From positions 1-60,226 of IMG/VR virus record IMGVR_UViG_3300049216_000109: DNA of 60,226 nucleotides, one strand, 5' to 3'. A model generated the notes under the pieces. That model was given only the letters and a program-made list of their open reading frames with translations. It was not told where the DNA came from and did no database searches. The DNA is from a virus. A program made the translations under genes and the position numbers. Numbering within the stretch: position 1 is the first letter of the stretch; each line of letters opens with the position of its first letter. Below, one piece after another: positions 48,604 to 57,247 of this stretch.

Positions 48604-49464
48604 TTACTCCTTAATCTTCCTGTAGTATTCTTTCCTCTCTTTAGTAGAGGGAGGCTTAGGAATATCAGAGGGAGGATTATAGGTATAGGATTGTTTATGA
48701 AGATGCTCATCTAACTTAGCTGGAGTAGACCCGACTAGAAGGTTAGTCGGAGTCTCGGTAAAACTTTTTGTAGTGCCTCTTTTATCTCCATAAGCTTCTC
48801 CTTTTAAATACCGTAAACTTACAGTATTCCCATTTTCATTCTTATATGAATTAAGACGATATTGAGTTTTATGCTCATCACTTCCTTTATGGGTAACCCT
48901 TCCTTGTTTAGTTTCCACATCACCCCAACCTTCGTGTTTAGCAGGAGCAAAACCATGTTTACGTAGAACATCGTGATATGGCTTAATCGGGTGGGCGTCT
49001 TCAGCCACATCCTCAGCTATATCACCATCACCATCGCCATCCTTAGCTGTAGCCTTTGGCTTCTTAGGCATTGGATTCTCGACTTGGTTCTTATACCGTT
49101 CTATTACTGAACCAGTAGAAGGAGCTGAATGAGCAGGATGAATTGCGTCTTCAGCCACATCCTCATCATTAAAAGAACCAGTTCTAAGTGGTTCCTTTTC
49201 CTTCACGCTCTTTACGTTTTGAGGATATTCTCGATGTTGCTCAGCGCCTTCTAGCTTAGGAAACCGACTGTTAGCATTCTCGCCTTTATACTCGTAGGCC
49301 GCATCAAGAGCAGGTACTTCTGAAACCCTAGGGTCAATGGAGTCCATTGCCATTGTAGGTATTCCATATTCAGTTGGAATGGTAGGAGTACGCTGAGCAG
49401 TTGGAACAGCTTGAGTAATTTTTGGTCCTGAACTGAAAACTGAGTGACCGCCACTAATTGCCAT
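48604..49464 (-). CDS. Capsid-operon accessory protein with HPIKPYH...LRKHG module, 286 aa
   Basis: The N-terminal half is Pro/Ser-rich and low-complexity; AEDVAEDAHPIKPYHDVLRKHGF starts a small module that recurs at 52535 and 53301. A further domain (YLKGEAYGDKRG, NLLVGSTPAKLDEHLHKQSY) also recurs at 53301 (SPAKLDRNLHAQSY). Perhaps these proteins are internal capsid or ejected proteins; no family is recognised. Confidence 0.6.
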   Translation of the reverse strand: MAISGGHSVFSSGPKITQAVPTAQRTPTIPTEYGIPTMAMDSIDPRVSEVPALDAAYEYKGENANSRFPKLEGAEQHREYPQNVKSVKEKEPLRTGSFNDEDVAEDAIHPAHSAPSTGSVIERYKNQVENPMPKKPKATAKDGDGDGDIAEDVAEDAHPIKPYHDVLRKHGFAPAKHEGWGDVETKQGRVTHKGSDEHKTQYRLNSYKNENGNTVSLRYLKGEAYGDKRGTTKSFTETPTNLLVGSTPAKLDEHLHKQSYTYNPPSDIPKPPSTKERKEYYRKIKE

Positions 49465-49639
49465 GTTTCACCTTCTTAATTTGATTATCTGGTGACTGAT
49501 ATGAACTTAGTCCAAGACCAGGCGCTGGGCTTACTACGGCTCCACTATTTCCACCTGTATAGTTGGGATATCCAGAATTAGGTAATGCTGAAGCAGGAAG
49601 AAAAGCAGAATTCCCAGCGTTGTTAATTTCTTTCTTCAT
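49454..49639 (-). CDS. Hypothetical Gly/Pro/Asn-rich protein, 61 aa
   Basis: A short low-complexity protein (FLPASALPNSGYPNYTGGNSG) overlapping both neighbours by a few bases. Probably a minor capsid-operon product; unrecognised. Confidence 0.5.
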   Translation of the reverse strand: MKKEINNAGNSAFLPASALPNSGYPNYTGGNSGAVVSPAPGLGLSSYQSPDNQIKKVKHGN

Positions 49640-50496
49640 GCGGCCATCCTTGACTCAATTCCTGATAACCGAGTAAATTGCGTTTTAGTTAACATCTGGA
49701 TTCTACCTTCACTGTAGACTCTTACAAGACCTGTCTTATCAAAGACGTCCTCAGTTGATAAGATCGGTAAAGAGTTACAACGACAGTTAGGGCAATCCCC
49801 GGCAGCATAATGACCGAGTAGTGGAGGCATTCCAATAAGAGACTCAGGAGAAGGCAGGTCCTTCCAAAACACTACCACAGCTTGCATGTGTCTATGAGAA
49901 GGTCTTACTCTACGGTCTCTAGAATTCCACCACTGAAAACAAGGTATGTCGAGTTCTTCACTGCGAGCTCTTGTAAGAGCTGTACTAGCTGAGCTAGTCT
50001 GTGTTCTAGCTAGCATAGCTATTCGACTGTTCATTACCTGTGGAAATCTAAACTTCAAAATCTTAGCTATAGCATCAGGTCTAGTGCCTTGTCTAGAAGC
50101 CTCAGCGATTTCTATAGAGAGTTGCTTTGATACATCTGCAGGAATTTCAGCTATGTACTGAGCGTTCTGTTGAACAAGCTCATTGACTCTAACTCCTAGA
50201 CGACCTGAAAGTTCTTGAGAGAGAAGGTCGTAGATTATTGAGCTTCTCTGAGTTTTTATAGCTGCTTTATTCCAATTGCTGAAGTTAACAGCAGAGACTC
50301 GAGTAATCATGTTCAAAGCTACTCGAGTACTAACTTCTACTACGCTCTTTCTAGTACTTACAGAAGCGAGCTCTTTCAACCAGTACTCATCGCTTATATC
50401 TTTAAGTTTATCCGGTAGCCAGGACTTAATAAGTTTTGAGAGTACTGTACGGTAGGCAACCTCTAGAGTGTCAGGTAGTTCAAAGGCCGTAGACAT
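49636..50496 (-). CDS. MuF-like head morphogenesis protein, 286 aa
   Basis: WWNSRDRRVRPSHRHMQAVV and the C-terminal CPNCRCNSLPI are the diagnostic blocks of the phage MuF domain. It has a helical N-terminus. MuF proteins link portal and capsid and are often fused to effectors; this one is not. Confidence 0.85.
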   Translation of the reverse strand: MSTAFELPDTLEVAYRTVLSKLIKSWLPDKLKDISDEYWLKELASVSTRKSVVEVSTRVALNMITRVSAVNFSNWNKAAIKTQRSSIIYDLLSQELSGRLGVRVNELVQQNAQYIAEIPADVSKQLSIEIAEASRQGTRPDAIAKILKFRFPQVMNSRIAMLARTQTSSASTALTRARSEELDIPCFQWWNSRDRRVRPSHRHMQAVVVFWKDLPSPESLIGMPPLLGHYAAGDCPNCRCNSLPILSTEDVFDKTGLVRVYSEGRIQMLTKTQFTRLSGIESRMAA

Positions 50497-50498
50497 GA

Positions 50499-50951
50499 TT
50501 ACCTCAGCTGTACAGGCTCATTTAGATTTCCACGCTCTAGCCAAGCTTTAAATACAGAAATAGTCATTGGAGTGATATTTTGGAAAATTCGTGCACCCGA
50601 GGAATGATTGATTATATAGTGATATTTTGCATCATTCACCGTGGGATACCCTAGCATCACCTTATGTTCATCAAATTTCTCAGGATTATTCATTATACCC
50701 TGGTCCACTACGTATACTTCTTTACTATCAGGAGAATTACCTAAGTAACAGTCAACATCGTCACTATCAGCTCCAACATAACCTTTTATAAAGCCATAGT
50801 CGTCATTCATCTTATGAGACCAGCCTTTACCTTGTCGGATACTACCCTTAGGATTCTCAATACAAATAGTTAGGCCGTGAAACTTTTTAGTCTCTAGTAC
50901 GCGAGGCTCAGAATCTAGCAGTATAGGAAGAGGATAATAAGGAATGTTCAC
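50499..50951 (-). CDS. Inorganic-pyrophosphatase-like (InPase) domain protein, 150 aa
   Basis: LTICIENPKGSIRQGKGWSHKM, DYGFIKGYVGADSDDVDCYLG, VYVVDQ and FDEHKVMLGYPT match the small InPase domain found in phage structural operons and polyvalent proteins. The D-x-D-x2-D-like cluster could bind metal. The activity in the virion is unknown. It sits between portal and MuF genes. Confidence 0.75.
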   Translation of the reverse strand: MNIPYYPLPILLDSEPRVLETKKFHGLTICIENPKGSIRQGKGWSHKMNDDYGFIKGYVGADSDDVDCYLGNSPDSKEVYVVDQGIMNNPEKFDEHKVMLGYPTVNDAKYHYIINHSSGARIFQNITPMTISVFKAWLERGNLNEPVQLR

Positions 50952-50953
50952 TA

Positions 50954-52519
50954 CTACCTCCCTAGAGCGTGCTTAATGCCTTTAGGCTTATCACCAACTT
51001 CAGCGGGCTTTTCATCTAAGTTATCAAGCTTCTTAGCCTCACCGCCGGGATTCTGATCACCCCCTTCTTGCTGTGATTCTCCTGCTATTTCCTGTTCTAG
51101 CTCCATCTGGTCTAAGCCGATTTCACTAGCAAACTTATCAGGAGTTCTTTCAACAGCTTTCTGAGTAATGTTCGTGGCGAAACCATTGCGGCGGCTAGCT
51201 TGCATAAGCTCCATACGAGCTTCGCGCTTAGTCATAAGATCAGAGTTATAGGCTTGAACCACGGTGTTAGTAGTAACTGTAGCCATGTCCATCCGCTCTC
51301 GTTCAGTCATCGTACGAGTCGGAGCCCAGTGATATTCTATGTCATCTGGTACAAAACCCCAAGTACTCATCGCGATGATTGGGATTATAGTATCGATGAT
51401 TTGTCCGTCTTCGCTAGTTCTCTTCTGATCAATCTTATCATAATACAGTTGAAGACCAGACTCACCAGTATTACTAAGACCACCTTCTCGTCCGAAGATA
51501 AGTTCATATGGAATCTCACAAGCAGCAGAAAGGTCCTTCATGAACTCATGGTACATTTCAGATATACCACCGAAACCATACTGAGTTTGCTGAAGACGGC
51601 CATCCTTGCCAAGAACTAGAAGACCTTGATTATTCAATAGGTCACTTATCTGCTCCATACGTTGAGCAAAGTTCATGTAACCTTTATTCGTACCACCGGC
51701 ACCTGACATCAACGTAGCTAGTTGAGGCTCTTCAATGCTTAGAATCTGAGCTCTTGTCAAGAGAGAGACTATATTCCAGCTGCTGTAGTCTCTCTTCTTA
51801 AGCTCATCAAACATAACTTCAACTTCAGACATTCCCCAGTAAAGCTCCACTTGAACTTCCCACTGAGGCAATTCACGACCAGTAAAACGCAAAAGCCGAC
51901 TATGGTGAATGTTTACATTACCAGAGTCCATGATTGCGTTATAGTAAGTCGGTAATCCAAAGTTCTTAGGGTCTTGAATGTTGCTATTGATTTCTGGACC
52001 AGGTATGATACCAGACCAACGGTCTAGAGGAATAAGTCCTTTATAAGACCCAAGCTCAATGTCATCAAGCTTTAGCGGCTTAGTCAGATCATCGTGGCCA
52101 TCTATTACTATAACAGCAGCCGCTCCGCCAAACAGGCGACCCCACTTACGAGAAGTACGCAGCCGAGTTAAAGTCATCGTGTCTTTAACTGTCTTATTGA
52201 AAGCATTGACTTGCTCAGGAGTAAGCTCAGTATCTAGAATAGGAAAGGACTTGTAGATGTCTTCAGCGAACTGATCAATTACCTTGCGTACTACCCAGGA
52301 GCTACGATACAAACTTAGTATCAATGGGTAGTCTTGCGTAAGTCTCACAAGAGGATACTGACCAGCCTCAGCCAAGTTATTTGTCCCAGTACCCAACCGA
52401 GCAGGCTGATTACTGTAGCTGTCAGTCATTATCCGACTAGCATAGTTTTTCTCATCGTTCTTTGGAAGAGGCTTTACCTTAGGGCCACTAGAAGTCTTAA
52501 CTGATTTCCTCGTAGCCAT
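50954..52519 (-). CDS. Portal protein (DUF1073), 521 aa
   Basis: YPLILSLYRSSWVVRKVIDQFAED, LRTSRKWGRLFGGAAAVIV and PYELIFGREGGLSNTGESGL are typical blocks of the DUF1073 portal family. The C-terminus is acidic. It forms the DNA entry vertex. Confidence 0.88.
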   Translation of the reverse strand: MATRKSVKTSSGPKVKPLPKNDEKNYASRIMTDSYSNQPARLGTGTNNLAEAGQYPLVRLTQDYPLILSLYRSSWVVRKVIDQFAEDIYKSFPILDTELTPEQVNAFNKTVKDTMTLTRLRTSRKWGRLFGGAAAVIVIDGHDDLTKPLKLDDIELGSYKGLIPLDRWSGIIPGPEINSNIQDPKNFGLPTYYNAIMDSGNVNIHHSRLLRFTGRELPQWEVQVELYWGMSEVEVMFDELKKRDYSSWNIVSLLTRAQILSIEEPQLATLMSGAGGTNKGYMNFAQRMEQISDLLNNQGLLVLGKDGRLQQTQYGFGGISEMYHEFMKDLSAACEIPYELIFGREGGLSNTGESGLQLYYDKIDQKRTSEDGQIIDTIIPIIAMSTWGFVPDDIEYHWAPTRTMTERERMDMATVTTNTVVQAYNSDLMTKREARMELMQASRRNGFATNITQKAVERTPDKFASEIGLDQMELEQEIAGESQQEGGDQNPGGEAKKLDNLDEKPAEVGDKPKGIKHALGR

Positions 52520-52534
52520 TAGCCTACTTCCTTT

Positions 52535-52837
52535 CTAGAAGTCTTTTCCCTTGCGTTTCTCTACTGAACTAAGCTCAGATTTAAGAGCCTCAGGAGAATT
52601 AGCAAAATTAACATGAGGTCCATCATCTCTATGGGAAATTCCAAAACGATCTACTTTTCCTGAAGTCACTCCACCAACAACTTCATGACCTTGATGATTC
52701 TTGTATTCAACTACTTTAGTCTCATTACTATTACCTACCCTATAAGTTCCAGTAGGTTTGTACCCATGTTCTCTTAGAGCCTCGTGATAAGGGGTAATAG
52801 GATGAGCATCCGCAAGAATTGAGTTTCCTGTGTTCAT
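52535..52837 (-). CDS. Capsid-operon accessory protein, HPITPYH...LREHG module, 100 aa
   Basis: ADAHPITPYHEALREHGY is followed by a compact alpha/beta domain (ETKVVEYKNHQGHEVV). It is the shortest of three paralogues (48604, 53301). Helix, then basic strands with GH, loosely recalls double-stranded RNA-binding or HicA-like folds; this is a weak guess. Confidence 0.55.
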   Translation of the reverse strand: MNTGNSILADAHPITPYHEALREHGYKPTGTYRVGNSNETKVVEYKNHQGHEVVGGVTSGKVDRFGISHRDDGPHVNFANSPEALKSELSSVEKRKGKDF

Positions 52838-53298
52838 TAGTCGTCTCCAGAACGCTCAACTTTACTTTTCTTAGTAGTCTCTTCGAATTTACCATCAGGC
52901 TTACGTTCATGTAGAGACTCGGTAAACTTTTTACCTGTAGGGCCGGTCGAGTCATTCATGTCATGCTCGTTCTGATGTTCACCGCGTATAGAGGCTCTTT
53001 TAGTCTCAGGGCCATGATGCTCTGGTAGAGGAGTTTTACTCTTCCATTGTTTGTAAGCCTCATCATTTATTTGGTCGCGTTCTTCTTTTTCACTATAACC
53101 ATTAAAATCTACAGCAACCTCATCAGCAGCAGACTTATAACCTTCAAAGAAGTCCGGTCGGTTTCCGTTGCTCTCACCATGAGGTATTGGAGCTGAAGTA
53201 TGAAAAGGTACGGAAAGATCATCAAAAGAAGTATGAGCAGCAGAGTCATTAGTTACAGGAATACTGTAAGCAGAACTTCCCATATTCACTGTCTTCAT
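52837..53298 (-). CDS. Hypothetical hydrophilic capsid-operon protein, 153 aa
   Basis: Very hydrophilic and probably disordered (EKEERDQINDEAYKQWKSKTP, GEHQNEHDMNDSTG). It abuts its neighbours without gaps. Unrecognised. Confidence 0.55.
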   Translation of the reverse strand: MKTVNMGSSAYSIPVTNDSAAHTSFDDLSVPFHTSAPIPHGESNGNRPDFFEGYKSAADEVAVDFNGYSEKEERDQINDEAYKQWKSKTPLPEHHGPETKRASIRGEHQNEHDMNDSTGPTGKKFTESLHERKPDGKFEETTKKSKVERSGDD

Positions 53299-53300
53299 GA

Positions 53301-53702
53301 CTACTCCTTTAGTTTTGCGTGGTTGGCTCGTACTTCATCAGGCTTCATCTTAGCTGGAACGCTCTCTGGAGCTCTATACGACTGAGCATGAAGATTACGG
53401 TCGAGCTTAGCTGGAGAGTTATTTACTCGAGGAGCAGTGGCCTCAGGATCACCAGAATGAGTAATGGAATTCACATTTCCATAATCAGGACCAGCCTGAT
53501 GAGCGTGAAGCTCTACATGCTCAGCTCCGCCTTTAGGATTAGGAACGACATAGTTATTCTTCCGGACATCGCCTTCACGAGTGTGACCAGCGTACTTAGC
53601 ACCATGAGACCGAAGAACATCATGGAAAGGAGTAATCGGGTTAGCATCCTCCATAGCGTCATTAGCTTGCTGTAGAACAGAACCGCCCCAAGGAATCTTC
53701 AT
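53301..53702 (-). CDS. Capsid-operon accessory protein, NPITPFH...LRSHG module, 133 aa
   Basis: EDANPITPFHDVLRSHGAKY marks the shared module; GDVRKNNYVVPNPKGGAEHVEL is the strand-rich part; the tail matches the 48604 protein. See that entry. Confidence 0.55.
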   Translation of the reverse strand: MKIPWGGSVLQQANDAMEDANPITPFHDVLRSHGAKYAGHTREGDVRKNNYVVPNPKGGAEHVELHAHQAGPDYGNVNSITHSGDPEATAPRVNNSPAKLDRNLHAQSYRAPESVPAKMKPDEVRANHAKLKE

Positions 53703-53917
53703 ATTAACTCACTCCCTTCAATTGCTTTATCTAACTCGCTGTCGGTAGGAAAATATCCATTACCTGGAGTTGAAATGTCTTCCGCTACTTCTAATCTCTC
53801 AAAATGGTACAATTCTGTAGATGTAGTCTCTTGCCAGTTGCAAGGCTGACCAGCAATAGCCCCACAGTTAGTTAGGTCAGGATTTTGATGAGGACAGTTA
53901 ACCTCTAAAGGACTCAT
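53699..53917 (-). CDS. Small Cys/His protein next to terminase, 72 aa
   Basis: MSPLEVNCPHQNPDLTNCGAIAG starts within the terminase stop (ATGA) with AAAGGG upstream. CPH...C...C could bind zinc. Proteins of this style (Cys-Pro...G.PC) often lie beside terminases; role unknown. Confidence 0.55.
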   Translation of the reverse strand: MSPLEVNCPHQNPDLTNCGAIAGQPCNWQETTSTELYHFERLEVAEDISTPGNGYFPTDSELDKAIEGSELI

Positions 53918-55227
53918 GCTGCCCTTTCTATAGTGGAAAGCACTCTCCACTCAGGGAATATCTCCATAATTCCATACCTCTTAGCGTCTTGAGTATGGTC
54001 ATTTATCTTCAATGGAACTTCATTGCCTTTTTCAGAGGCTTTCTTATCCCACGAGTATAGACCGCACTCACGTCTCTCATTCACACAATCTTCATGAACT
54101 CTAAGTAACTTACAGGCCATTACTTCTGAAACTCGATGAATACCAGCTGCGACGTCATTATCCGCGTCTACTACCCAGTGACCTCGTTTAACAAGCTCTA
54201 ATTTGAAACTAGCCGCGCTAGGGTCAACTACAATTTTAGGATTGTTGATGCCTATTACTCTTGAGTTCCTCATGAACTCTTCTAGGTCATCCGCGTACTC
54301 ACTATCAGTTTTCTGTCTCATTTCTTTGACAGAATCCCAGTAGTACTCGCGATCCATCCAAGCTACTTCACCGTCATCAAAGAACTCTAAGAACACGCAA
54401 GGATTGTGAGTTCCATAATCTATTGAAATGACGTGATTAGCGTAACCCCCAGCACCATATAAACTCAGAGGTCTACGCGGTAGAGGAAGACCAGTAGAAG
54501 TATTTGTTCTATTCTCTACTAGCTCGTCTGTGTAGACAAGGTCCTCAGACCAAGAATCTTTATAGATAGCGCCTTCTGCTACCACCCAAAGACCGAGAAT
54601 GTAGCGCTGGTAGTAAACGCCCTTCTGAGAAGCTATAATCTGCTTCTTTGTCTTCTTCTCGATGTTCGGGTTATCTTCTAGAGTAAAGTGAATTACTTCT
54701 AGGTCTTCTTCAAAGTTCTCGTTGTGAATGACTTCAGTAAAGAGGTAGTGTTGAGGAGTACCAGGGTTCGTGGTAGCATATAGTCTCGCACCCGGGGGAG
54801 AAAGCCGAAGAAACAACTGCATCGTAAAACTGCGTGGAAATTCAGTCCACTCATCACATATCGCGATGCCGATTGTCATACCAAGGATATTCTTGTATGA
54901 CGCTTCGTCTCGAGCTCCAATAATGAACCATTGAACCCCAAACAACCAAAGTTCACCAGAAGCTCTATTGTAGGAGTAGTTCTTCTTGCCTACTACCGAG
55001 AAGATGTCTAAGAGCATGTTCTTATAGACAGTCTGCTTAGTAGCTCCGCAAATGACTCGCTTACCAGATACATTGTAGTTACAAAGATGATAAATCAGCT
55101 TAGCATCTACAGCGAACGTCTTAGAGCTTCTAACTGAACCTTCTAGTAGCGTGTACTTCTTGTCCTCACTCGGGTTACGCTTGATAAACTTATGAGCTTT
55201 ATACCCGAAAGGTTTGAAGATTGGCAC
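53914..55227 (-). CDS. terL: Terminase large subunit, 437 aa
   Basis: LLEGSVRSSKT (Walker A-like, G30-T37), GIAICDEWTEF (Walker B), YATTNPGTPQHYLF (coupling motif), and nuclease-domain blocks HVISIDYGTHNPCVFLEF and KIVVDPSAASF (Asp residues) identify TerL. It packages DNA into the prohead and cuts it. The length is usual for the family. Confidence 0.92.
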   Translation of the reverse strand: MPIFKPFGYKAHKFIKRNPSEDKKYTLLEGSVRSSKTFAVDAKLIYHLCNYNVSGKRVICGATKQTVYKNMLLDIFSVVGKKNYSYNRASGELWLFGVQWFIIGARDEASYKNILGMTIGIAICDEWTEFPRSFTMQLFLRLSPPGARLYATTNPGTPQHYLFTEVIHNENFEEDLEVIHFTLEDNPNIEKKTKKQIIASQKGVYYQRYILGLWVVAEGAIYKDSWSEDLVYTDELVENRTNTSTGLPLPRRPLSLYGAGGYANHVISIDYGTHNPCVFLEFFDDGEVAWMDREYYWDSVKEMRQKTDSEYADDLEEFMRNSRVIGINNPKIVVDPSAASFKLELVKRGHWVVDADNDVAAGIHRVSEVMACKLLRVHEDCVNERRECGLYSWDKKASEKGNEVPLKINDHTQDAKRYGIMEIFPEWRVLSTIERAA

Positions 55228-55259
55228 AGAACTATTTCCGATCTATAAGGTTCATAGGA

Positions 55260-55691
55260 TTACTCCCGTAATTTATGAAGCTTAGATTTAACACCTAAGA
55301 AGACTTTTCTATCTTCATTGTCATGTTGTTCAGGAGTAGTCAGAGTATGGCTTATAGCTTCTGGGGGAATATGACTACTAGTTCTAAATGAACTAGAGCC
55401 AGGCATTCCTCTATCTGGGTCTTTTTGAAGATTTTTTACTGAAGGATGATTAGCATGAATAGCTACTGTATGAACTTCTTTATACTTAGAACTAGCGACT
55501 TCTCTTCCAGCATCAGGAGTAGTAGCTACGTAGTTATAAGCTTTACCGTCTTTTTCAGGAGTAGGTCTTAAACCATGTTCTTTAATTGAAGCAATATTAG
55601 ATGGGCTAGAGCTATGATAAACGTAATCATGCAATCTAGAGTCGTTAACTAAAGTGTCAATGGCTAAAGCGGAAGAGCCGCCATTAATCAT
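55260..55691 (-). CDS. ADP-ribosyltransferase-like protein, 143 aa
   Basis: Start MINGGSSALA at 55691 follows GAGGAGT. DYVYHSSSPSNIASIKEHGLRP (Y25, H26) resembles the first strand-helix of ART/KptA-like folds; YNYVATTPDAG and SSHIPPEAI follow in suitable places. The final catalytic residue is not certain. It sits between the terminase genes, so it could be packaged or act late on host proteins. The family call is from fold pattern only. Confidence 0.45.
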   Translation of the reverse strand: MINGGSSALAIDTLVNDSRLHDYVYHSSSPSNIASIKEHGLRPTPEKDGKAYNYVATTPDAGREVASSKYKEVHTVAIHANHPSVKNLQKDPDRGMPGSSSFRTSSHIPPEAISHTLTTPEQHDNEDRKVFLGVKSKLHKLRE

Positions 55692-55695
55692 ATAA

Positions 55696-56136
55696 TTACT
55701 CCTCAGTTCCTGGCGCAGCTCCATGAAAGTCTGCTTCGACTTCCTCTGTCTCTTCATCACCTTCGAGGTCGTCATCCGGAGGAGCAGGTTCACCACCCAT
55801 TATCTTAGCAAGCTCCATGAGTTCAACGTTGCTACCAGCAGCAATCACCTTCTCAGCCGTTTTACCTTCTGTGGTCTCACGGAGCTCTTTGATAGCTACA
55901 AAGCAAATCTCATCGTCTTTCACTCGGCCAATAGCACGATCAACGACTTGTTTAGCGATAGCGACAGCATACGTGTCACCAGCTTCTAAACTCATTCTCT
56001 GTTTCAGGTCTTCACTGACCGGCTTCGCCAGCTGAGCACGATACGCCTTACTAAGAAGACCAATGCCCTTACTGGGCTTCTTCTTGATAGCTGAAACGTA
56101 GTACTCAGTCTTGTAGTCTTGAGAGACTCCTCCCAT
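55696..56136 (-). CDS. Putative terminase small subunit, 146 aa
   Basis: Basic N-terminus (YYVSAIKKKPSKGIG), helical core with DTYAVAIAKQVVDRAIGRVKD and CFVAIKELRETTEGKTAEKV, and a strongly acidic C-terminus. Position immediately upstream of TerL and the helical core fit a small terminase. No HTH is certain. Confidence 0.6.
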   Translation of the reverse strand: MGGVSQDYKTEYYVSAIKKKPSKGIGLLSKAYRAQLAKPVSEDLKQRMSLEAGDTYAVAIAKQVVDRAIGRVKDDEICFVAIKELRETTEGKTAEKVIAAGSNVELMELAKIMGGEPAPPDDDLEGDEETEEVEADFHGAAPGTEE

Positions 56137-56165
56137 GGTTGGCCTCCTCTCTTAACTTTATAGGG

Positions 56166-56333
56166 CTAGTAATAAACCGTCTGACCCTGAATCACTTTGT
56201 TGACAACATCTGTAGGATAAGCAGCAGCATATTTAGAAGTCGCCACTGCAGCAGTAGCGGCTACGATAGGCAAAGTCTGCGTGACATTCAGAGTCGAAGT
56301 AGCTGTAACAGCAAACAAAAAGTAAGCTTCCAT
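56166..56333 (-). CDS. Hypothetical Ala/Thr-rich protein, 55 aa (paralogue a)
   Basis: MEAYFLFAVTATSTLNVTQTL starts after AAGGAG at 56333. It aligns throughout with the next protein (KYAAAYPTDVVN..QGQTVYY versus KYTAVYSTDVVN..AGQLVYY), with the same length. Tandem duplication; role unknown. Confidence 0.65.
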   Translation of the reverse strand: MEAYFLFAVTATSTLNVTQTLPIVAATAAVATSKYAAAYPTDVVNKVIQGQTVYY

Positions 56334-56344
56334 GGAAAATCTCC

Positions 56345-56512
56345 TTAGTAGTAAACTAGCTGACCAGCACACACCGCATTAACTACGTCAGTAGAGTATA
56401 CAGCTGTATACTTAGTAATAGCTGACGAAGCAGTAGTCGCTGCAATAGAAAGAGTCTGTACTGTACCCTCTACAGAGGTAGCAGTAACTTTAAATAGAGT
56501 GTAAGGATTCAT
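56345..56512 (-). CDS. Hypothetical Ala/Thr-rich protein, 55 aa (paralogue b)
   Basis: MNPYTLFKVTATSVEGTVQTL follows GGAGG. Same length and pattern as its neighbour at 56166-56333. Confidence 0.65.
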   Translation of the reverse strand: MNPYTLFKVTATSVEGTVQTLSIAATTASSAITKYTAVYSTDVVNAVCAGQLVYY

Positions 56513-56520
56513 TTAGCCTC

Positions 56521-56799
56521 CTAGATTACGGGCTTTAAGTGTTTTAAGTGGTTGCTCTTGATTCGTTGAACGATGTGTATGCCGCCTGGCCCACCAGAAG
56601 GCGTTCGTCTTAAGAAGTACGTTGGCGCGGTAGTGATGTAGTTCCTACCGTGTTTACCTTTTACGAGGAGATACTCTTCTTCGTGAATACCTTTTATAGC
56701 CTCTTCAGCTGGTACATGAATATGGTTCTCATGACTCGGATCTATACCGTAGTTAACAAGTTGCCCGACTTCCTCAGCAGTTAATAGACAGGCGTCCAT
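56521..56799 (-). CDS. Hypothetical protein, 92 aa
   Basis: MDACLLTAEEVGQLVNYGID, then HENHIHVPAEEAI and a basic C-terminus (RIKSNHLKHLKPV). His-rich; no family recognised. Near the start of the late operon. Confidence 0.55.
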   Translation of the reverse strand: MDACLLTAEEVGQLVNYGIDPSHENHIHVPAEEAIKGIHEEEYLLVKGKHGRNYITTAPTYFLRRTPSGGPGGIHIVQRIKSNHLKHLKPVI

Positions 56800-56800
56800 T

Positions 56801-57022
56801 CTATCCCTCGCGGCGAAGAGCTGACTTATTTATTGTGAGCTGCCCGACGCAGGCTCCAAAATGCTGGTGGTATAGTATGCAATTTGAGCCATACTTATCA
56901 GGCTTGTGGCAAAGTCTAGAGTTTAACTCTGTTTCTTTATAGCCTAAGTGAGAGAAGCCCCTATCTCCTCGAGTTTGAAGACTATGATAGAGATTTATAG
57001 ATCCGTCCTTCGTGACTCTCAT
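56801..57022 (-). CDS. Hypothetical Cys/His protein, 73 aa
   Basis: First gene of the late operon. The sequence MRVTKDGSINLYHSLQTRGD has a middle region with several Cys and His (LCHKP, NCILYHQHFGAC), possibly zinc-binding. It sits just inside the divergent regulatory region. Confidence 0.55.
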   Translation of the reverse strand: MRVTKDGSINLYHSLQTRGDRGFSHLGYKETELNSRLCHKPDKYGSNCILYHQHFGACVGQLTINKSALRREG

Positions 57023-57200
57023 CTTTAGGCACCTTTACTACAACCTGATTTAAGCTCCAGCTAAAGCTCTGGATAGCTCTGAATTGGACTGTTCAAATCA
57101 GTGAATCAGCCCATACCTTTTATAATCTAGATCAATTGTATCATGCCGCGCCTATAGGTTCGCACTATTTTAATGCACGTTTTAAGCAGAGAAATAAAGT
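57023..57200 (-). promoter_or_regulatory. Divergent intergenic region, candidate late promoter
   Basis: On the minus strand, GATTATAAAA is a -10-like site without a good -35, as expected for an activated late promoter. CTGAATTG...CAAATCAG forms an 8-bp dyad with one mismatch, and CTCCAG...CTCTGG a second dyad, closer to the gene. No ORF is supported. Confidence 0.35.
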
Positions 57201-57202
57201 AG

Positions 57203-57231
57203 TGTACAACTCAGTATACATGGGATATAAT
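57203..57231 (+). promoter_or_regulatory. Early promoter, TGTACA family
   Basis: AATAAAGTAG precedes TGTACA (57203-57208), then a 17-bp spacer and TATAAT (57226-57231). It resembles the 6142 promoter in upstream sequence and in the GTATACA of its spacer, and starts the right-end early operon. Confidence 0.85.
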
Positions 57232-57247
57232 AGTAATAGAGGCCAAT

